From Cyrtodaria siliqua (taxonomy: Eukaryota; Mollusca; Bivalvia; Adapedonta; Hiatellidae): a stretch of 64,000 nucleotides of DNA. Location: positions 1 through 64,000 of the forward strand of contig JAWPHD010004382.1 of the NCBI GenBank assembly GCA_037043455.1. Reading direction: 5' to 3'. This document shows, in pieces, positions 37,126 to 48,250 of this stretch. The position numbers were made by a program, and so were the translations under genes. Every line of letters starts with the position of its first letter. The stretch's first letter is position 1. Under the pieces are notes generated by a model, which was not told the origin of the DNA, made no database searches, and saw only the letters and a program-made list of their open reading frames with translations.

Positions 37126-37240
37126 GTCAAACGTCACAAAGAATGGGCCTGATGATCAAAGGACTTTTAAATAATAACACTGGATTTGTAGTCGGGCGAC
37201 GTTTTACAGCCGCTACATACGCTATTGTGAATGTCAATCA
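37126..37240 (-). repeat. LTR-like repeat, partial, inverted
   Basis: The words GGGCCTGATGATCA, TGTAGTCGGGCGAC and TTTTACAGCCGCT match the minus orientation of the family at 30800-31275 and 60985-61215. Confidence 0.5.
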
Positions 37241-38030
37241 ATACTAAAACTGCTCACTTTCAAAAATATCCTCTCACCTTAAGGGGACATACAACACTTT
37301 GTTTTCGATATCTGATCAGCGTGACGCCCTGAGTTGAAATATCCCCCTCAGTACACGTAAGCAACAATCCTGAAAAAGAAATAGCAGTGTGTCCCTTTAA
37401 AAATAATGTGCAGAATAACTTCACCTGCAGCTTTACTGTTTCACCAAACCACAGTTGTTACAACAAAACAAATGCACCTGCCATCGCGTGCAATTTTCCA
37501 ATAGTTCAGTTTTTCTGATAAGAGCGATAAGCACCGCCTGATTGGTGCAGACACTCGACTTTCAATGCCCTGTTTATTTATTGGGAAACTATTACAACTA
37601 TTAATGAAAGGAATATTTCGGTAATTGCAGAACATAATTACGCACTTGTTAACCAATTTGGTAAGAATGAAGGGGCCTAATTATTTTTAAAATAAAATCA
37701 TGGGATATATAATCTGACTGTATGATGTTGTCTAATGAGGCCGAATACATGTCTAAAATATCAATCCATTAGGCAAAGTAGTTTTGGAAATATAAGCTTT
37801 AACCGGGACGCAGACGACGATCAGGTGATAACTGAATAGTCTATCGGAAAAAGAGTATTATAATGGACCTTTGGAAACGGCCGAGCAAGACACATACCGC
37901 TCACGCTCTCTAGTCCCGGGTCGAGCAGAACTCAATATTCATTGTCTCAACAAACTATTACAGTTCTCCAGTAAACTTCTCTAGTAGTTCTCAAATTTAA
38001 GATTCTCATAAAGCATCTTACAAGCAGCTT

Positions 38031-38916
38031 CTGTGAACATCTGACATTGAAAATACTAATATATATTTAATATTTGAAGACATGTTTTGTGAGAATCTTT
38101 AACTTGAGAATTATTTGAGAACTTTATTTGAGAACTGTAATTATTTGAGAATATTCTGTGAACATCTGACATTGAGAATACCAATATATATTTGATATCT
38201 GAAGACATGTTTTGTGAGAATCTTTAACTTGAGAATTATTTGAGAACTTTATTTGAGAACTGTAATTATTTGAGAATATTCTGTGAACATCTGACATTGA
38301 GAATACTAATATATATTTGATATCTGAAGACATGTTTTGTGAGAATCTTTAACTTGAGAATTATTTGAGAACTTTATTTGAGAACTGTTATTATTTGAGA
38401 ATATTCTGTGAACATCTGACATTGAGAATACCAATATATATTTGATATCTGAAGACATGTTTTGTGAGAATCTTTAACTTGAGAATATTTGAGAACTTTA
38501 TTTGAGAACTGTAATTATTTGAGAATATTCTGTGAACATCTGACATTAAGAATACCAATATATATTTGATATCTGAAGACATGTTTTGTGAGAATCTTTA
38601 ACTTGAGAATTATTTGAGAACTTTATTTGAGAACTGTAATTATTTGAGATTATTCTGTGAACATCTGACATTGAGAATACCAATATATATTTGATATTTG
38701 AAGACATGTTTTGTAAGAATCTTCAACTTGAGAATTATTTGAGAACTTTATTTGAGAACTGTAATTATTTGAGAATATTCTGTGAACATCTGACATTGAG
38801 AATACCAATATATATTTGATATTTGAAGACATGTTTTGTGAGAATCTTCAACTTGAGAATTATTTGAGAACTTTACTTGAGAACTGTAATTATTTGAGAA
38901 CTGTAATTATTTGATA
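38031..38916. repeat. 125-bp tandem array, seven units
   Basis: CTGTGAACATCTGACATTGAG starts units at 38031, 38156, 38281, 38406, 38530, 38655 and 38780. Each ends with repeated TTATTTGAGAACT words. Because 125 is not a multiple of three, minus frames here are short and repetitive artefacts. Units are very similar, so the array is young. Confidence 0.95.
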
Positions 38917-39189
38917 ACCGCTTGTTTGATTTTCATTAAACTTGAATATAATGTTTATCCCAATAGTGGGTTGTGACGCGGCAAATTTATTTCGGAATCG
39001 TCCTAGTAACGCCGAAGTTATTGCCCTTAAATTGATAAATTCAGGTCGTGGGTTAATATTTCACTGGAGGCATATTTATTATTTTTTGAATATTTTTTTT
39101 TTTTTATAAGAAACCCTTGGTTCGTGGCTCCCATTTTTCTATTTATTTATTTTTTCTCATTCAGTTTTCTCATTTTTCTTTAATTAATA

Positions 39190-39545
39190 GCTTAGGGGGC
39201 CTTGTTGGATCAGTTTTACATCGAGTTATAGGGAAGAACTTCAAAAATCTTCTTCTCTGAAACTACAGAAGATAAAGGTTTAATATTTTTTATTTTTTAT
39301 CAGCTTATATATTGTTCAAATGGTGACCCTGGGGTCAAATTTGACCCAGCCCCTGGAGTCACAGTTTAACATAGACTTATGTATAGGAAAAAATATTAAA
39401 AATCTTCTGCTCTGAAACTACAAGAGTCAAAGGTTTACTATTTTGTATTTACCCTCAGCTTATTGTCCTCTACCAAGTTTGTTTAAATGGTGACTTGGGG
39501 TAAAATTTGACCCCACCCAGGGGTCACATTTAATACATAGATATG
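39190..39545. repeat. Two-unit divergent repeat (~180 bp)
   Basis: AAAATCTTCTTCTCTGAAACTACA, TCAGCTTAT, AAATGGTGACCCTGGGGTCAAA and a TTTGACCC...GGGGTCACA segment occur twice. Confidence 0.6.
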
Positions 39546-39639
39546 GAAGCCCACTAAAATAACAAGATCATCTGATACTAGCCAAAGTAATGAGATGAAG
39601 TAATCAGATTGATAAATATCGTATGGTCAAGTAATTATT

Positions 39640-39790
39640 GACTTGGCAGAAGCCAGAGCAACAAGACAACAAATCGGTAAGGGTACGATTTAAGACATGA
39701 TTTAAGACAAACATCAAACACTACCGTCCTATGATGATTTAGGTAGACGTCATCATAGGGTTCATCAAACTAACCAATTATTCTAAGCAT
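39640..39790 (-). mobile_element. Naiad 3'-UTR fragment
   Basis: The minus-strand match includes GACGTCTACCTAAATCATCATAG at the end of the RT tail and the GTTGCTCTGGCTTCTGCCAAG segment. Confidence 0.65.
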
Positions 39791-40059
39791 AAAAGGGGCC
39801 AAAAGTTTGTTAAATAAAAGCATGAGTTATGGAATCTGGCTTCATGATGTCGTCTCATAGTGTTGAATACATTCGTGAAGTTTCAAGCCATTAGGTAAAA
39901 TATTTTCGGAGATACTGAAGGTACTGATGGGTAGAATACTAGAAGGTGATGAACATGCGAAATGAAATCCTGAGACCTGGAATTCATTGTGTAACGAAGT
40001 AAATGTATATCAGTTTCGTTGTTCAATAAATGTTCAACTATATCAACAATCACAAATGT

Positions 40060-40960
40060 GCGAGTATGCTACACTTCATTTAAATACGTGCCCAATAATG
40101 TACAAAAGTCAAATTTTAATTTCTGGTATCAATTTATTCTGGTCAATTCTGGCGAGGTTCTTAGCAAACTACGTAATCTACCTCAAGCGTCATCATTATC
40201 TACTTATGACTTTTCTACACTTTACCGCATAACCTTATAAACGAAAACGAATAGCGCTTATACAAAAAAGCTTTCGCCAGGTCACAAACAAACTGTTTAG
40301 CCTGTAACAACACTGGAGCATTTTATTTTTACCAACAGTGATCCCGACGGTTATACTTTATAGACTCGTCAACAAGTTGGTGAATCACCATCATTCTTAT
40401 TAGACAACATTTTTCCCAGGTTTGGACATACCGTTTATAGGCAAACCGTTGGCATTCATATGGGTAGGTAACTGTGCACCCCTTGTCGCAGATTTGTTTT
40501 TATATTGCTACGAGCGTGACTTTATGTTAGGTCTTTCTCCAGATACACAAGCTAATGTCATCGACGATTTTAATAACGCCTCACGATATCTGGATTATAT
40601 ACTTAATTTGGTGATCCTTTCTTTTCTTTTATGGTTCCTAACATTTATCTTCCAGAAATAAAACTCAGTAAAGCTAACGTTTCGGATTGTGTCACTCCGT
40701 TTCTTGATTTACATCTTTCTATTGAAAATGGAGTAGTTATAATTAAAATGTGTGACAAAAGAGATGGTTTTGATTTCGATATTGTGATTTATTCACATTT
40801 AGATGGGGATATCCCCAATACTATTTATTATGGCGTGTATATTTCTCAGTTAATTCGTTTTGCCAGAGCTTGTAGTCGTGTTCAGGACTTCATCGTTCGT
40901 AATCTTAACATTAATGGAATGTTAAACATTATTTTCCTGTGCAAATCAAGGTAATTTTAT
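40060..40960 (+). pseudogene. Naiad RT relic
   Basis: Frame-shifted blocks run in order. SGEVLSKLRNL and SSLSTYDFSTLY lie at about 40148-40228, then GIHMGRNCAPLVADLFLYCYE and LGLSPDTQANVID (40450-40565). SRYLDYILN follows with the second catalytic Asp changed to Tyr (40578-40605). A frameshift leads into NVSDCVTPFLDLHLSIENG and IYYGVYISQLIRFARACSR (40674-40880). It stops at about 40935 without the thumb or a 3' UTR. The YLDY change and the frameshift exclude activity. Confidence 0.75.
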
Positions 40961-42088
40961 TTTTTGGCGTTCACACAAACTTTATTCGTTTGCATGCCAT
41001 CATATATGTCTATGAGACTCCTGCATTTGCTACAAATACATATTAATTAATTCAAATTCACAAAAACTTCTTCTTTCTTGTCATTTAACTCCATATGAGA
41101 TAGAGTGGGTTGGAGCATGCATTTAAACTCACTAATTATGCATATAAGTTCATATATAGTTACAAAATAATTAGAAATCTACATTACAATGACAATTGTT
41201 ACCTCCATAACTAAACATTTCTACTGTATAACATTGTACATGCGATTTTTTTCAAAATGCTGAACAAAATAATGTTTCTACTTTGCATGACCTCTCCTAC
41301 TTTGCGTGACGTTATATATTCTTTAACTCAGTATAGAGTAAGTATACAGACAGTTCTCTAGTATGCTATTAAAATAAGATTACCAAAGAAATAAAGCTTC
41401 CATTTGAATGTTATTACATTTATAGTCTGTTATGCAATGTAGATACATGAACATGCCGATTTGCTTGTGATTTTAAATGCAACAGCGCGTATTTATAATT
41501 TAATTAGGTTTTTATCTTCAGTATGTTTTACACATGCGCGATATCAACAATATTGCTTTATGATTTTTCAGTTATTCTAGGTAAATAATTAAAATGTAAA
41601 TCTTACCGATTTCTGACGTACGCACCTAGCCAAAACGATCTGAATCAAAGTCGTACGCGATTGTTATCACGTGAACAGTGTTTGTTACCTATATCCAATT
41701 TCCATATTATTGTCATCCGCGTGTAAAGGTAATACATACTTCCGATCTGACAATCAAGCTTTATCCACTAGATATTTGAGCCAATGTTAAGTACTGTTTG
41801 TATTTACATATGTTAGTAAAGCAAATGTAGTACAACAAAGAACTCTAAAATACGAAGAAATCTAAAATACAATGGATCACATAACCAAAGTTTTTTGCAA
41901 CTTGATCTATGGACAATATATCGTATAAAATGTACAATCTCAAAGAGTACGATATCAACTATTGTTTTAAAAAACAAAGAAAACTGTCGAACAAATTAAG
42001 TGAAAATACGAATGTATTCCAGGTAATATTAGTAGTTGTTGATATGAATATGAATCAATGATACAAGTCAAATATGATCACCATCCTT
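40961..42088. other. AT-rich non-coding DNA
   Basis: Nothing recognised. Confidence 0.35.
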
Positions 42089-42359
42089 CACCTGGCCTTG
42101 AATTCATCAACCATTCTTGAGAATATTCTTAAACTTCAGCTCAAGTATGCAAATTGCAATCTCGATATTTCTAAACATTTACAGAATAAACGTTCACAGC
42201 AAGTTGCTATGTAAAAATATGATGCATACGAATTAGTTGCAACTTCTTACGATTGTTTATCTTTGAAGGTCATGCAAATATTTGTGAACGAAAATGCAGT
42301 ACTTGGGCTCAAGTGTGAGGATAGTTTGAAGAATGGTTGGTGAATTCCAGGCCTGGTGT
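42089..42359. repeat. Foldback element, ~62-bp arms
   Basis: The left arm 42089-42150 (ATTCATCAACCATTCTTGAG, CAGCTCAAGTATGC) is complementary with mismatches to the right arm 42298-42359 (ACTTGGGCTCAAGTGTGAGG, GAATGGTTGGTGAATTCC), around a ~147-bp spacer. It is probably a non-autonomous foldback transposon. No coding frame was seen. Confidence 0.65.
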
Positions 42360-42820
42360 AAAAGGTGTTTAGGTGTCGACGACACAATGCAAATGTATGC
42401 TGACCTTAAGGCCACTTCCAATAGGAGGAGGGCGCGGACTTTAAGTTGCAATACCTGTTTACCGTGCCTACTATTTAACGTTGTACATTTCTGTAAATCA
42501 ATTGGGAAATGCCGTAATAATTATGATATTAGTGGTGGCCTATCCGTTTGAATAAATATATAGCAATACAATATGTTTAAATTAATTAAATGTCTTACCT
42601 CACGTCCTGTTAGTTTGGCCTTAAACGTAATGATTTTGTATAACAGTACACCGTTATATATTGTAAATAAGTACCCTTTCTACGAATGACATTAATTCAA
42701 AGAACTTAACAATGTATATAGGTCAGATAAACATTTCCCATTAAATTTTGCAAACAAGTGCCCTTACTACGAATTTACACCTGTAAAGATTTGTTGTCAC
42801 TTTTCCAACGTTTTGAATTT

Positions 42821-42826
42821 CATATC
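42821..42826. other. Polinton left target-site duplication
   Basis: CATATC immediately precedes the left terminus. The right flank at 52198-52203 is TATATC, a 5 of 6 match. Polintons make 6-bp duplications. Confidence 0.75.
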
Positions 42827-43287
42827 AGTAGTATAGAAACTGGCGGTTCTGGGACAATTTTTCCCTCGGTGTCCCATCCATGGCGAGATGGTAGATTTGC
42901 GTGTTACAGCATGAAAAGCAAGGTAAAATCGCCGGAAATCTGATCGAAAACAACAATCAGTTACAAGCCGAGGTGATGCTGTGTTGTCAAGCCCCCCAAC
43001 AAATTTAAAACCCGTTTTGCAAACCCCACTTCGGAAAAAAAGATAGAAACGCCAGTTTCTATACTACTCGCAGGATAATTGATAATATGACGTGTTACTT
43101 TATCCTAACTATTTTCAAATCTAGGTAAAATCTAAACAGGTGGACGCTTCCAGCCAAGAATCCAACCAGATTTGAAAATAAGTGGTCTATGGAGCGCTGA
43201 AGTATTTATCCGCACTTTCAAAATAATTTTAATGCAATCAAACAAAGTCGGAAGGGACAGGGCAATATCATTCTCGTCGTGGCTACT
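42827..43287. repeat. Polinton left terminal inverted repeat
   Basis: Complementary over its length to 51733-52197. The outer 242 bp (42827-43068) is itself bounded by inverted AGTAGTATAGAAACTGGCG motifs, making a palindrome-ended subunit inside the TIR. Confidence 0.85.
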
Positions 43288-43543
43288 ATTTATATGCTAG
43301 TGTATCTTGACCATTGTCTAATATGTACCTTTTATCGTCATATGCACGACAAACTTTTTTTATTGATTTCGTAGCTGTTCAGTGTTTGTTGGATCTGATA
43401 ACTTTCATTTTATGGTGAGCTTCCGTTGCTGTGAATAAAATACTTTTGTAGTTATCATGTGCTATCTGTAATTTAACAACGCATTTTTTGATGCCTTTGC
43501 ATTGTTTCATTTCAGTTTTATTAGCCAAAATGTAAGAGTATGA

Positions 43544-45065
43544 TTAACTCCTCAATCCAACAAACTCTACGATTATTGCGCCACAAGCTTCATCTTTCAT
43601 TTTACCAATAATCCTTTTGTTATTATCAAAATAAAATTTACTTTTCGGATCATAATCACTGTTCAAACATTTCTCCGTCTTTGTAAAGATCAGGATACAT
43701 ATCTTCTGTTCTAATTTCATAACATAGTGAATCAGTGTCAGTAAACAATAGCTTGGCCTTTTTATTGTATTTGATTTTAGTGTAATCATACATTAAGTGT
43801 TTTGACAAGTCTAGAATGCACATACCGACATAGCAGGGGCGATTTAAGACCAGTCGTTCTTTTATCCTATTGATAGCAAATAAGTTTTCGCTAAACATTT
43901 TACAGGAAATAAATGATGGTCTTGTCGCATATTTCAAAAGGATTTCCTCGTCATGTGTTAGCTTAACATTAATTATTTTTCTCAAGTTTTCCATGGTTTT
44001 ACCAAAAACTGAATTATTCATGAGCTTGAAGAAATCTTTTTCGAAAGCGTTTTTTCCCAATGTTCTTTTTGCAGTATTAAAGTCGATTTACACTACGAAC
44101 CATTGAGACTCATCAAACTGGAGTATCCTATGTATTTTTGTAACTTTTAATCCTAACATTTCGTACAGTTTTAAATTTCTATAGTGTGTAACATATTTTT
44201 CCTTATCCTTCAATGTTGTTACAAGTTTCTTTATTTTACTTGATCCCAAATCAAACTTATTTTTCAACTGCTTGCAGTAGTCCGATAAAAACTCATCTTT
44301 TATATTTAAACTTTTTGGAGCAAGAGGATAATCATTATGCAAGTCATACACAACTCTTCGGGATATTTGAGATCGCACTCAACAATATAATTTGAATGTG
44401 TCAACCTATTTGAAGTTACCAGTTGGCAATGGTTGGCACATAGCCCACCCATACAAGTTATTAGCGTCAAAATACATTATATATTTACTTTCCTTAGTGA
44501 TGTCGTAGTTTTCCATATAGTTTTCGAATATCGGGTCACAATGTAACTTACGCCACCCTTTAGTCCTTTTTCTATGAACAAGTACTGATCGATATCGGTA
44601 ATTAAATCAAGTTTAATTCCAGCCATTTTCAAACATGCTGCCCAAGCCAGTCCAGGACTGCTGAAGTAATGGCAAGGATCTAATTTGTAGTACTCAAAGC
44701 ACATTTATCTGACATTTTGAAAAACATCAGCCAGCAGCAAAACATCGCTTTTCAAATACAGATCATGATATTCTTCCATGTTTTTTATCTTAAATGTCTT
44801 CCAAATGTTTCTAGCATGTTCATAATTTGCATCTGAGATGTACTCATCATTTAATTGAGAGTAGAAACTTTTCTTATCGGGCAATTGTTTGTCTTTGAAA
44901 TGTTCAAAGCTATCCATATAATCATATGGGTAAATCCCTTTTCTTTTCACCTTTCCAAGTTATTTGGTATGACATTTATTGTTTTTATAAGCTTTCCGAT
45001 GTGCTGCATTATGAAGTGAGAATCATAACCTCTCAAATTATGGAATATAACTGGTATAATGGCAT
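43544..45065 (-). pseudogene. Polinton protein-primed DNA polymerase B
   Basis: Minus-strand blocks in family order: HNLRGYDSHFIMQ, an exonuclease II-like motif (about 45040-45005); KGIYPYDYMDSFEHF (about 44940); HDLYLKSDVLLLADVF (about 44765-44720); YKLDPCHYFSSPGLAWAA (about 44690-44640), a typical palm-entry segment; KDFFKLMNNSVFGKTMENLR (about 44045-43985); and LLFTDTDSLCYEI with the catalytic DTDS motif (about 43755-43715). Four or more frameshifts and loss of the N-terminal exonuclease I region make it inactive. The enzyme replicates the element DNA by protein priming. Divergent orientation to the other genes is normal for Polintons. Confidence 0.88.
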
Positions 45066-45189
45066 GGCAAGTACTGGAATTGGCAAACTATTCGGAAATG
45101 GAATGGTAACTATTCCTAGTGATAAAAAGCACTACTTGAGTCAGGTGTGCTAACTTAAACAGTCAAAAGCCTGCTGCCCTATCAAACAG

Positions 45190-45405
45190 ACAAGGCATCA
45201 ACAACAAGACGGTGGATTTCTTGGATTACTTGCGTCGTTGGGAATTCCTTTAAGTGGATCTCTTATTAGTGGCTTGACGGGAAAAGGTTTACAAGTAGGC
45301 AGAAAGGGGAAAGGATTGAGAGTTGATCGCGGAAATGGTTTATCGGGCAAGGGACTGCCCGCTAAAGCTTTGCAGGGCAATTTTCAAAAACGAGTCTTTC
45401 TCTAA
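45190..45405 (+). pseudogene. Polinton hydrophobic/basic ORF fused ahead of protease
   Basis: One frame reads GGFLGLLASLGIPLSGSLIS, then Gly/Lys-rich TGKGLQV and KGKGLRV. It stops at about 45403 shortly after the frame of the protease takes over, so a frameshift separates it from the protease. A hydrophobic helix followed by a basic tail suggests a membrane-active or DNA-binding virion peptide. That role is inferred from composition and position only. Confidence 0.5.
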
Positions 45406-45760
45406 CTTAGACATAATAAAGTGGGTTAAGCTGTTAGACATTAAAAACTTCAGGGGAGTGTTTAGCAAGAACAAATTACCAACAAAACAAAATAAACAAG
45501 AATGTGGTATTATTAATCTTGATGATTATACCGGACCTGGTACACACTGGACTTGCTTTTGCAATAATTATTGTTTTGATCCGTTTGGTTTAAGTCCGCC
45601 AACAAATGTTTTAACTTACATACCCAACATTAAATACAACACAATTCAGTATCAAGATAAAACAAGTGCCTCGTGTGGATATTTCTGTTTATTCTTCATT
45701 AGCAAGTTGCAAGAAGGAAATAGTGTGTACGATAAAATACTAAAACCTTACAAAAAATGA
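45395..45760 (+). pseudogene. Polinton adenain-like cysteine protease
   Basis: The frame (open from about 45323) reads NLDIIKWVKLLDIKNFRGVF, then LDDYTGPGTHWTCF with the catalytic His (about 45520-45560), CFDPFGLSPP with the acidic residue (about 45572-45600), a YQDKTSASCGYFCLFF motif with the predicted nucleophile Cys (about 45650-45697), and ends at 45760. This is the adenovirus-type (C5) protease fold used to mature virion proteins. The catalytic residues remain, but the N-terminus is frameshifted and the neighbours are lost, so the element is not functional as a unit. Confidence 0.85.
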
Positions 45761-45803
45761 GATATAGGGTCCTATAGAAAAAATGAGATATAGGGTCCTA
45801 TAG
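45752..45803. repeat. Tandem 26-bp duplication at a Naiad/Polinton junction
   Basis: ATGAGATATAGGGTCCTATAG occurs twice in tandem exactly where protease sequence gives way to the Naiad tail. It may be an insertion-related duplication. The same GGACCCTATAT word ends the Naiad tail at about 9100. Confidence 0.6.
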
Positions 45804-45902
45804 AAACCACAGCGTCCGAGCGCAAAGGCATCGTAGGTTCGCACTGTACTGCAAACAAGGACTTGAAAATACAATGAAAGAGACACAAAACAACAGGGTG
45901 GT

Positions 45903-46005
45903 GAAGACAGGGTTACCGACTTGGAACGGTCAGTAGGCAATAAGGCCCACTGGTTAGCTTGAATCGATTTTATATGCGCACAATCCTCGCTATTATCCTG
46001 TCTTC
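45903..46005 (-). other. Structured Naiad 3'-UTR module, subfamily 2
   Basis: On the minus strand GAAGACAGG pairs with CCTGTCTTC (9/9), a closing stem of different sequence from subfamily 1. The internal hairpin CAGTGGGC/GCCTACTG has gained one pair, and the terminal hairpin's C-T-T-G-side changes leave ACCG/CGGT intact. Confidence 0.65.
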
Positions 46006-46227
46006 AGCGCCCAAATAGACAAGACAGTGTAAACAAAACTACATCCCGTCAAAAGGAATTCTCTAACAATAAAGTCCACATCCTGAGAAACTAACTAAAG
46101 ACTGTAGAGGGGTCAATCACTAAACATGCAGTGCGCTGTAAAACCAAAGGGTTATATCCTTTTCTCACGAACTTCCTGATTAAATTTGTAAAGCGGTCAG
46201 GAAACTCGTCAGACCCCTTTAACTTTC

Positions 46228-46640
46228 TCAATAAAATGAGGGTTGTGATATGCCTAGTCGCAGAAGTGTCTTAAGGTTGGTGTTGTACTTTTTCAGCAGG
46301 CCCTCGTTGCGGCGGTAGAATTTAGAGAAAGATCTACGGAGTTTGTGATAACGAAAACCCTGCTGAAGACGTTTACTTGTAATAACTTGATTTCGATCAT
46401 TGAAGTCTATTACATCATTACACGCTCTAGAAAATCGAATGAGCTGGGAGATATACACCCCGTATGAGGTAGCACGAGGTACATCTCCATCCTGGTGTGG
46501 ATAGTTAACGATGTTAAAATTGAAATCATCTCTCTTATCATAGATTTTAGTATGAATAAAATCATTTGAAATCGAGAGATGAAGATCGAGAAATGTTGCT
46601 ACTGTATCCGAACTGTTGGTTTTATTCAACGTGAGCTCTG
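46228..46640 (-). pseudogene. Naiad RT fragment, subfamily 2
   Basis: Without interruption it reads SSDTVATFLDLHLSISNDF, DKRDDFNFNIVNYPHQDGD, TSYGVYISQLIRFSRACND and FRYHKLRRSFSKFYRRNEG, ending KYNTNLKTLLRLGISQPSFY. The ~23 N-terminal residues of the open frame come from the pseudo-LTR. Catalytic motifs lie upstream of the truncation, so it is inactive. Confidence 0.8.
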
Positions 46641-46755
46641 GTGACCACAGCGTCCAAACGCACTGGCATCGTAGGTCCGCATTGTACAAACACTTTACAA
46701 ACCAATACAAAATGAAAACATTATAAAATCATATTTTATCTAATTATATTTATAT

Positions 46756-47040
46756 ATGAGTTACTGCGTTAAAGAAAAGATGATTTCTGAAAATGTCAAT
46801 CCTCAGGGAATTCTGGCAAGAAATGGTAGCAGAATGTTAAAAGCAACATGCCCTTCTTGTGGTAGTACTAAAACAAAATTTGTTAAAAGTACACAAGGTA
46901 GAAGTATTGATATTCATAAAGCTTTACTCCCTTCGTTGCCTAAAAGGGGGGCTAATAATTCCTGGTTATAAACATTCCGGTCCGGGTAATCCACTTGATA
47001 GTGGAGAACCATCAAATGAATTACCGTTAGGACGAAAGTT
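46756..47040 (+). pseudogene. Polinton zinc-ribbon / PLA2-like ORF
   Basis: The first frame has KATCPSCGSTKTKF, half of a Cys4 zinc ribbon, and an IDIHKALLPSLPKRG linker. A frameshift at about 46950 leads to PGYKHSGPGNPLDSGEP. YxxxGPGN resembles the calcium-binding loop of phospholipase A2 domains such as the parvovirus VP1 one, but the expected HDxxY catalytic helix is missing after NELP. The family role is presumably in virion entry. This copy is broken. Confidence 0.65.
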
Positions 47041-47194
47041 CTAGTAATAAATCAACGTGCAATAAAAACATGCTGGCCTGTTTAAAAAGAAGCAAATCCA
47101 AATCACTTGGAGAAAAACTCGCCAAATATTTGATAGTCAATCCGTTAGTAGTACTAAATACACACTTGGTCTTGGAGCATCAAAAAACGAGAAA
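47041..47194 (+). other. Polinton inter-gene remnant
   Basis: Decayed coding-like sequence, including a TKYTLGLGASKN segment that may be the C-terminus of the preceding ORF. No intact frame remains. Confidence 0.35.
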
Positions 47195-47782
47195 ATATGT
47201 TGAGATGGACTGACAAGTTAGCAGATGAACTTCATAAACCTATACGAAGAATGTTCGCTTAACGCCGCGTGATTGTTAATGAAATAGATAAAATATGGTC
47301 GGCTGATTTAGTTGATATGCAATCGTTTTCAAAATATAATAAAGGTGTTAAATACCTGCTCACTGTTATTGATGTACATGTATTTAGTAAATTTGCTTGC
47401 GATGTGCCTGTTCAAAATAAAACTGGTATAGAAATTAATAAAGCTTTCCAAAAGATTTTAAATAAAGGAAGACAATGTAAATTGCCCGGGGTTGACCAGG
47501 GTGTGGAGTTTTATAACAAGACGTTTAAGCAATTTCTTGATGATAATGATATTTAATGATATTTGACACACGTTTATTTTCGGAAAAGTTGTAGTAACTG
47601 AACGATTTAATAGAACATTAAAAGAGAGGATGTGAAAATAGTTTACAGCAAACAATACAAATACATATTTAGATGTGCTACAGGAGGTGGTTGATAAGTA
47701 CAATAACACAAAACATCGGAGTATTAAAATGACAACGACTGAAGCAAGTGATAAGGATACTAAAGGAATAGTATATTTCAAC
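47195..47782 (+). pseudogene. Polinton integrase, N-terminal and catalytic part
   Basis: It starts with TDKLADELHKPIRRMF, then a stop, then VIVNEIDKIWSADLVDMQSF with the first catalytic Asp. VKYLLTVIDVHVFSKFA follows, then VDQGVEFYNKTFKQFL with the second Asp (about 47490). After frameshifts at about 47560 and 47630 comes VTERFNRTLKERM with the catalytic Glu (about 47600), then VDKYNNTKHRSIKM. This is a retroviral-type DDE integrase that inserts the Polinton. It is split here: the C-terminal part resumes at 51236 after a Naiad. Confidence 0.85.
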
Positions 47783-48250
47783 ATGTTGGACAAACAGGTC
47801 GATCCTTAAAAGTTCGATTTCGTGAACACAAATATAATGCAGGCAATCCTAAAAAGTTAAAAAATTACTTCTACCAACACTTTCGTCAGTCAGGTCATAA
47901 TTTTCATAACGTAACTGTTCAACCGGTTGAATATATATTTTTTGATAATGATGCTACTAAAGGTTTAAAATAAAAGCTAGACATATTGCAGAACTTAAGT
48001 GGATGAAAAACTTACAGACACCTTATTCACTCGGCCTTAATGACAATATTTATCAAGAAGAAAATATTTCTAAAAATCCTAATATTGACATTTTTTCTAT
48101 ATTTTCTATTCGAAAGCGTAAATCTAGGTCTCATGGTCTTAGGCGTAATGGTAACATCAAACGTAAATCGCGTGCAATTATTTCTGTCGCTGATTTACCT
48201 ACTATTTTTAAACATCTGGAAAGCACTCTATGCTTTCACGGCTTACCTCT
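47783..48250 (+). pseudogene. Naiad GIY-YIG endonuclease domain
   Basis: It begins VGQTGRSLKVRFREHKYNAG, the YVG-equivalent strand and helix with catalytic-type Arg and following His. It continues FRQSGHNFHNVTVQPVEYIF and, after a frameshift and stop near 47970, reads ELKWMKNLQTPYSLGLND and a basic RKRKSRSHGLRRNGN tail. The catalytic Glu equivalent is in the decayed junction (near 47985). The first GIY motif is missing because of 5' truncation. The domain nicks target DNA during insertion. Confidence 0.8.

Larger units (their letters stand above)
45764..46700 (-). mobile_element. Naiad PLE, subfamily 2, with pseudo-LTR-like ends
   Basis: The minus strand reads the RT C-terminal part (46640-46228), a 3' UTR with the structured module (45903-46005) and a tail. 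A ~50-bp sequence (ACCACAGCGTCC, GGCATCGTAGGT) is present as direct repeats at both ends (45806-45857 and 46644-46692), as expected for PLE pseudo-LTRs. It is inserted between the protease and zinc-ribbon ORFs of the Polinton. Confidence 0.8.

Noticed and set aside
38124..38832. Three similar minus-strand open frames of 60-69 residues
   Set aside because: They are translations of the 125-bp tandem array; the period is not a multiple of three and the frames break at each unit.
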